Source: Dryomyza anilis (Eukaryota; Arthropoda; Insecta; Diptera; Dryomyzidae). Taken from it: a DNA stretch of 64,000 bases. The DNA lies in NCBI GenBank assembly GCA_951804985.1, contig OX638135.1, forward strand, positions 71,329,695 through 71,393,694, in the 5' to 3' direction. A model generated the notes under the pieces. It was not told the DNA's origin, searched no databases, and worked only from the letters and a program-made list of their open reading frames with translations. Below are positions 57,395 through 64,000 of this stretch, in pieces. The position numbers were made by a program, and so were the translations under genes. Position 1 is the stretch's first letter; every line of letters starts with the position of its first letter.

Positions 57395-59691
57395 GTTTGA
57401 AACGCCTTTCACCTAATTTAAGAATCATAGCTTTTTCAATAAAAACTGGTAGCTTAACCTTAACTTGAAAATTCTCTTATTCCCAAATTAATATCAACAC
57501 TTATTCTTAAATTGATTTCAACATTTACTTTAAGTCAAGATTTAGCTTTATTTTCAACCCTAAGTCAAGTAACCTTTATTTTTTTTTTGCTTTTATATAT
57601 TGATTAAATCCCACAAAATATGTATGAAAAGAGGATCCTCATATAAGACAACAAACATGTTTTTTTTTTTAATTAATTATCCCGTTCTATGTCATCCAAC
57701 CAATATCGTATACTTCAAGATCGTCAAAACAACTGCAGGAAATCGATGCCAGCAGCCAAAATGTGCTAATCGTGGTTTTTTTGTAAGCTTGTATGTTTCA
57801 AGCTCTTGAATACCATTCTGGAGCCTAATCAATGTTGACGGGGGCGGTCGGTATATTGTTTTAAAGATTCAAAGAAGACCAAACACTATTAGATTTCGGT
57901 AAGCTATTAAACGACGCGCGTTGTTATGTTTTATTTTTGTAATGGTTTATGTTGCAATCATAAAAAACATACTGTTTTTATCGTCAATACATTTTTTCCT
58001 AATTTTCACTGCCCTTTTTTTGTAATGTTATCATATTTAAATACAGAGTAAGCGCTAAAAATAGCACTTATTTTGTATTTGAAACTGATTTGAAAAACAC
58101 ACTAGATCCTAAAGGCAATTATGATTATTTTTTCAAACGCTTACCCTGTGGCAAATTGGGTCCTCATCATAGCCAGTCTAGCTTGATCATAGCCAGTCTA
58201 GACAGTAGCTAGAATTCAAGAACTTTGCCTAAATAGTTTTGCTTCCCAAGTTTTTCTATCCAGTGTAGCCCTGTTATTCTCGTACTAGAAACTAGCCAGA
58301 AAATGGGTTTTTCTAGTTAATTTGGTTACTTGGATAGGTGCCAGCTCTTTATACCACAGAAAATACCCCATGTAACAATGCCAACCAGTAACTCACCATA
58401 AACTAGCCAGTTTTACTAGTAGCCATACTAGTTTCTAGCCAGAAAACTGACTAGTAACTTGCCAGTGGTGTCACGCAGGTTCCAGGTGGAGATTGGATAG
58501 TTAAACTACACAGTTTCTAGATAGTTATTTATTATGAAAACTGGCCAATTACTAGATAACATAAAATCACAAATAAATTAGAAAAAATAATACAGAAATA
58601 AGATATTTTTTCACAAGCTGCCATAAAATTTAAGTGATGCTGCACAAGTACATTGACGCTACTACCGCCACTTTTACACAGCTCCTCAGTGCCATCAACT
58701 TATATCAGCTGGGGAACTTAGCGGAGTTCCGTTGTGCTCCATCTTAAGTTTGACTGCGAAGTTTCACTGCGAAAGTTTAACTGCGAAAGATAGGAAGATC
58801 CCTTCAATTGATTATCACTTGTTTCCCCAAAACGACAGGCCGTCTATGACATCCCAGATGTGATTTGGTCTCATGTTGCAAATTTGAGTCGCTTACTCCA
58901 GCATTATATTTGTTTATGATTTTGCATTAACATAACACTGCGTTTGACAAAAAAAAACTTTTAATAAACTTTTAAATATTGCGTTGATCAAGAAATTTAA
59001 GTAACATTTGATATTCTGAAAAAACGCGGCAAAAAATACACAAACATTACTAAAAAAGTGTTGAGTAGAGTTGCAAACTTGCAAAAATTCAATAAGTAAT
59101 AAAAAAATATACATATTTTCATGTAAGAGTGATTTTTACTAAAAAGAATTTTTGCAATAAAACTTCTTGAATTGATCACTCTTTTTATTATTTCATGCCA
59201 GTTAAGCCTCATTATAAACTGTCTAGAAAGAAGCTAGTTTTCAAGACCTTTCCTGGCCAGTTTAGCCTCATTATAACCAGTCTAGAAATTAGCTGGCTTG
59301 CAAAACGTTTTCCTAACTAGTTTTGCTCTTTACAGCCCCAACACAATCCCACCAGACAGTAGCTAGTAATGCGCAAATTTTTCTATCCAGTTTTACTCTC
59401 CAGTAAATTGTTACTTGGGACCTTTATCGCACGCCAGAAAATAATAAATACCACCGAAAATACCATCGTATTTTTTCAATAAAAAATACTATTGCAATTT
59501 AAAAATACCTGAAATTATCGCACGAAATTTAAAAAATACCGCAGATAAAAAATACCGCGAAAAATCCCACGAACCCACCGATGTCGGTGGGTTAAATTAA
59601 GTTTAAACAACGTTTAAAGTTCACTGAAAAACACGATTCTAAATTTAAACTACAAATGGAGTTCAAATACCATTGCAAAAATGGCCCTAGG
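57395..59691 (-). repeat. Large inverted repeat (element G), right arm
   Basis: The reverse complement of the left arm, with extra sequence at about 58,265-59,405. That extra part is rich in ctagccag/ctggctag strings and includes unrelated AT-rich DNA. The mirrored outer end includes cccaccgatgtcggtgggtt and the ttcactgaaaaacacgatt block. The arms could be one foldback transposon or two inverted copies. Confidence 0.8.
59205..59410 (+). repeat. Tandem ~61-base units with ctag/ccag motifs
   Basis: agcctcattataa followed by actgtctagaaa (59,206-59,267) and ccagtctagaaa (59,268-59,327) starts two adjacent units, and a third, looser one follows to 59,405. Related ccagtctag strings occur at 58,145-58,260 and in the left arm at 48,700-48,760, with more ctagccag strings at 58,290-58,480. 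Confidence 0.65.
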
Positions 59692-59719
59692 AAAACAAGA
59701 TGTTTATAAAAGTCTTTCT

Positions 59720-60839
59720 TTTTATGACATTTTATTTTATTATCGTATTTTCTTTAATTTATTTAGTTTCATTGATATAAATGTATATTATAGACAAAGT
59801 ATTTATTATATCAACTACATATATCCATGGAACGTTGGATTGTAAAAAAGGACATTCGGAGAAGTATAATTTAAGAAATTTAAAAAAAATCACTTTTTAA
59901 AAAAAAATTCACAAATTGCTTTTTTTTAGGTGCGCGTTAAAATTAGAGAGGGTAGAATAAAAGTTTTAACCCGAAAACTTGAATCGTTTGTTAAATTAGT
60001 GTTCTAGTTTGCCGAAATATTATTATGCCATTGCATATTTTTGACATTATGTGCAGTTTTATTACACTACAAACATTTACGTCAATGGCACTTTTTTATT
60101 TTTATTTTTAATGCACACAAATTCCACATTTAAAATTACAGTTCAAGTTCCAAATAGTTCAACCGACACTTTAATGTATCGAAATTTGTGGCAACTAACT
60201 CTCGCCCCGGGGCAAATATGTATATTTCGAATAATTTGAAACAAACACTTTAATGGCATTTGTGTGGCTACCACTTAAGTTTCCACAAAGTGGTTACTTG
60301 GGTAGTTTATCATTATAAATTAGAAAAAAATGGGATGATCGATAACGAAATTTTGAGAAAATCAATGACAAAGTAAAAGTTAGCATTTTTTTTTGGAAAT
60401 TTCAACTTTACTTACATTTCAAAACGAAAGAAATCATGGGATTCGAGGATGTGATATACCAATGGAAAGGTAACTTAATTGTCTAAAATTAGAGTGAAAA
60501 ATTCATGTATTGATATTCATATATAAACAGGTTTAATTTTATAATCAATTTACTTGAATAGACTATGTAAGTTATATGCATTTACTAAACACCCTGTTAA
60601 ACTAGGTGCAAAAAAGCACATATTTTTATTTTACATTTTCTTATTTTTTTGAATCATAGTATTAGCGTCCGAACTATTGATATCATCGATGTCAAAATAA
60701 ACAAAACACTCCACTATGGGACAGAAACTTAGTCTAGCTCGCCGAAAATCAGAAATTAAAGTTTGTTGCATAATGTTTAAAAATATGTTATGAGAACCTA
60801 GAGAACAAACAAAAAATGATACACCCTAGTAGGCTTGCG
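59720..60839. other. AT-rich spacer, nothing recognised
   Basis: No gene, RNA or named repeat was recognised. The plus-strand ORF at 60,051-60,239 lacks any domain. Confidence 0.45.
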
Positions 60840-61252
60840 TTTTGGCAACGCTGCTATGTGCGAGTAGTCGTGTTTTTACAAGTCGGCAAAAGTTTATTCT
60901 TTTATTATTAAACTAATGAGATTTAAAACTCATTTTATAGTTTTGAGCATATCTAAAACTGAATTAAATAATTTACTTCGTGCATAAAATAAAATAGTTC
61001 TTATTTGAACAGTGTTTTATAAAATAAATTGGTTTTTTTTCACAATTTTTCTGCATTTCCTGTTATTTTCTTCGTTGCCGTTGCTGCTGCTGAGACTGTG
61101 CTGCTGTCGTTTCTTGCATTGCTTTTGCTCACCACTGTTGCTGTTGTTGTTTTCGCTGCCTGCTGCTCTGCCATCATATCCATCATATGCCGTCATATCC
61201 GCTGCCTGCTGCTCTCATTTAATTTATAATATTATTTGCAAAAATTTAAACA

Positions 61253-61908
61253 ATGTCACCGCCTACTGAAGTATTTATATGTAGCGAAGCCAAATGTTTG
61301 AAAAATATAACTAAATCGCAGGGAAGCGTTCGTTGTTTATTATGCAACAAATGGTACCACACTACTTGTGCAAATATATCTGCTGAGCAACTAAAACTGA
61401 TGTCGAAAAGCACGCAAAACTTCGGATATGTATGTACTAAATGCAATGAAAATCCTCCTAGTTTAGCCACTTCGTGTGATAATGGTGTCCAAGGATTTCG
61501 TGAAGAATTACGCAGTGGATTGGCTTGGATTCAAACGAAATTCGACTCTATCGTTGAGCAAATGAACGCCACTTTGTCTTCAAAGATATGTGATCTTAAA
61601 AACGAAATAGACAATTGCACGAAGGTCATTAACCTCATCAACGGATCATCAACTAAAAAAAATAGCTGCACGGGATGTCAATCACACACTTCATAAACGT
61701 TTAAACCGTGCTGACTTTATCATCGATGCACTGTTTTGGAAAGCGACATCAGCAATGTTGTTTTATAAGAAACAAAAAAGCTGTTCTTGTAAAAATGAAC
61801 TCCATACATAAAAGAGATCTCATTATGAAAAATTATTTCAAGACACGTTCTTTAAAGCTATCGGATTTTAGCAACTTTAATATTAGTTCCCGAGAAAACT
61901 TTATTTAA
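61253..61908 (+). pseudogene. Non-LTR 2 ORF1, PHD-type zinc finger protein, frameshifted
   Basis: The start is ATG in caatgtcaccgcc at 61,253 (MSPPTEVFICSEAKCLKN). VRCLLCNKWYHTTCANIS and YVCTKC complete a PHD-like Cys/His pattern within 65 residues. A coiled-coil-prone stretch follows. The frame ends at 61,696 but coding-like sequence continues in other frames to 61,908 (VKMNSIHKRDLIMKNYFKTR), the usual C-terminal part of such ORF1 proteins. At least one frameshift near 61,680-61,790. Confidence 0.7.
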
Positions 61909-62240
61909 TTAACCGTATTTGTTTACCCAATCGAGTTAGCCCTTAATTCTTTAATGTTTATTTGCATGGGTAAATAAGGTATAAAACTATCAGCTAGGCT
62001 GATCGTATTTTATGCCAGTGTGGTATTTCAAATATTACTGGAATTATAATTACATCTTTCCGTATTTGAACTGCATAATTTACAAACTAACTTTTGCCGT
62101 TTGTTAATAATTTTGTGTTTTTTTTTTAAATTAAATTTGTTAAAAAGAATAAATATTAAAAAAAAGTACTTATAATATTAATTAATATTAATTTATATTT
62201 AAGTAAATGAATTCAATTATGGAAAATCTGGGTCCTTGCA

Positions 62241-63711
62241 ATGGGACCCACTCCTAACTCCTTTATAAAAAATAATCTTTTTAATAATCGTCAATATTTA
62301 AATATAGCGCACATAAACGCTCAGAGTATTAGACCTTCCTTAAGAACGTCCAAATTCGATGAATTTAAATGCCTGCTTAATGGCAATTATTTAGATGTTG
62401 TAGGAATTTCTGAAACATGGCTCAAATCACATGTAACTAATAATGCAATTCAAATGCCTATGTATTGTCACAGAAATGATCGTTCGAATGTGAGGGGTGG
62501 GGGAGTTGCGATATACGTAAAAAATGAAGTAAAATCAAACATTGTTTTTCAAATATCTGATGCCAAAAATATTGAAGCATTGTTTATTGAAATTGTATCT
62601 CTTGTTGGCAAGACTCTAGTTGGTGTTATATATCTTCCACATGGAAGCGTGTCTAGTCTGGATAATATTATTGGTGATTTAAGCTGGCTTTACGAAAACA
62701 CAATTTTTATCGGTGATTTTAATTGTAACCTGTTCAATAACACAAAATGTAAAATAATGAGTGACTTATGTTATAGTTATAACTTGTCATATTTCCACAA
62801 CTCTGCTCCCACACATTATGACGTACATCATAATTCCGTTTCTCTGATTGACTATTTTTTGGTAAATGATATTGAAAAGATAAAATTGACGAATCAGTTT
62901 CATTCGCCATCGATTTCACATCATGCTGACATCTTTACAAGTTTTGAAATTCCTATCAAAAGAAGAAAATTCGATGTTGAATTTAAAAATTATTCAGCAG
63001 TTAACCTCGATGAGCTTGATGAAAAAATAAGAAATGCTAATTTTGAACCGATTTATATTAGCAACGATGTTGATATTCAACTTAATCAATTAAATACAAT
63101 TATTACTGAACTGTATCAAAGTGTTCCTACTACCAAAAAATATATAGATTATGATAGAAATTTAAAGGAAATGAGTTCGGTTAAAGAAGCTAAAAATTTA
63201 CGAGATCTAGCCTTCAGAGCGTACAAAGAAAATATGTGTGATACGACTTGGAAAACATATTGTACTTATCGTAATAAAGTAAAAAGCGTAATGAGGAAAT
63301 TTAAAATATTAATGTGGAGCAATAAATTTAACATTGCAAGTAATAATGAAATGTGGAAAATTTTAAAAAATAATGGTTGCATTGATAATTCTCACACGGA
63401 TGTAAATATTGATGCAAATCTATTAAATAATTATTTTGTTTCATCCCAAACGAATGAAAATGTTTTGCTTCCTGACTTTAAGGAGTCAACCAATAGTTTT
63501 TCATTTAGAAATATATGTGAAGATGAACTCGTCAGTGCACTGTTTAAAGTCAAATCAAACTCGGTTGGTGCAGATAACATTTCTATTAAATTTGTTAAAA
63601 TAATTTATCCTTTCATAGAAAAGCATTTACTTAATATTTTTAACACAATACTAACGACTTCATGTGTGCCCAAATGTTGGAAAACATCTAGAGTGATGCC
63701 AATTAAAAAAC
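62241..63711 (+). CDS. Non-LTR 2 ORF2, endonuclease plus N-terminal RT, truncated
   Basis: An open frame of about 490 codons. Endonuclease motifs in order: HINAQSIRP, SETWLKS, RGGGVAIYV, GDFNCN, SLIDYFLV and SHHADIF, covering residues of about 20 to 230. A connecting region and the first RT block (VGADNISIKFVKIIYPF, WKTSRVMPIKKP) follow. It ends at 63,711 by insertion of element H, with a stop three codons later. The start at 62,241 is the first ATG in this frame; an ATG at 62,219 leads to a short frame. The endonuclease itself shows no stop or missing motif. Confidence 0.75.
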
Positions 63712-64000
63712 CAGTTGGGTAGGTTAGATCACATGGGAAATTTTAAAGTAGGTGTAAGTATGATAGTTAGGATTATCAAAATTATAGTCCGTCTAAGCCG
63801 ACTATAAATACCCTACACATATGTGTGGTTACCATTCAAAGTGATATATAGGTCACCAGGGTATACGAATCCTGAAAATAACTACACACATTCAATCGCT
63901 GAAGAATTTCCATTCATTTGATAACCATATTTACAAATGGGTAGGTGTACCGAATTTCGATTTTTTTTTTGTGAACCACAAGTCTTTTCGCCGGAAAACA
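63712..64000 (+). mobile_element. Element H, third copy (start), running off the window
   Basis: It starts gttgggtaggttagatcacatggg-like (compare gagttgggaaagttaggtcac at 16,282), with a shared agtc...gactata and taccctacaca. It diverges from the other copies after about 110 bases, and the last 100 bases resemble the spacer at 11,500-11,570 in having a ggtaggtgta string. Confidence 0.55.

Larger units (their letters stand above)
60840..63711 (+). mobile_element. Non-LTR retrotransposon 2, interrupted in RT
   Basis: The plus-strand element has a 5' UTR of uncertain start (a GC-rich tgctgctgctgag stretch near 61,080), ORF1 with a PHD-type finger and ORF2 with an AP-like endonuclease and the beginning of RT. 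It breaks off at 63,711, where element H starts. The domain layout is the same as in the element inside gypsy, but the sequences differ enough to be another family. Confidence 0.7.

Overview
This window looks like repeat-dominated, AT-rich intergenic DNA from an insect, most likely a higher fly. It shows no intact host gene. The call rests on content: Ty3/gypsy, BEL/Pao and PHD-finger non-LTR retrotransposons of insect type, a retrovirus-like env remnant, many short inverted-repeat elements, and long AT-rich spacers. Species and chromosome cannot be named from the sequence.

Layout. 1-5.7 kb: AT-rich spacer with an (AT)n tract, a polypurine tract that may open an LTR, and the first copy of a TA-flanked inverted-repeat element (family A). 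5.9-7.5 kb: remnant of a multi-exon gene with two C2H2 zinc fingers. 8-22 kb: nested short DNA elements (families A, B, D, F, H, I, J) and a 4.94 kb direct tandem duplication (11,689-21,570). 22.2-26.3 kb: nested D and C elements, then on the minus strand the 3' end of an env-bearing retroelement (broken env, polypurine tract, 676 bp LTR). 26.3-46.4 kb: one Ty3/gypsy element on the minus strand, blown apart by insertions. In transcription order it has gag, protease region, RT, then a non-LTR element inserted in the RT connection, then integrase split by a family-A-like element that itself holds a BEL/Pao element. A 4.94 kb segment of the gypsy plus non-LTR is tandemly duplicated (35,511-45,392). 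The gypsy 3' region carries, antisense to it, a compact 89-codon ORF with its own initiator-like and polyadenylation motifs. 46.4-59.7 kb: a TTAA-flanked foldback element, then a large imperfect palindrome whose loop holds a second BEL/Pao element (both LTRs, a tRNA-Lys-type primer site, broken gag and pol), which contains a palindromic ~60 bp minisatellite. 60.8-63.7 kb: a plus-strand non-LTR element with PHD-finger ORF1 and endonuclease/RT ORF2, cut by an H element.

Almost every coding region is broken by stops, frameshifts or deletions of catalytic residues, so the genes do not form a working system. The exceptions worth testing are the 89-codon antisense ORF and, less so, the near-intact ORF2 of the last non-LTR element. 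The order of insertion can be read from which element interrupts which.
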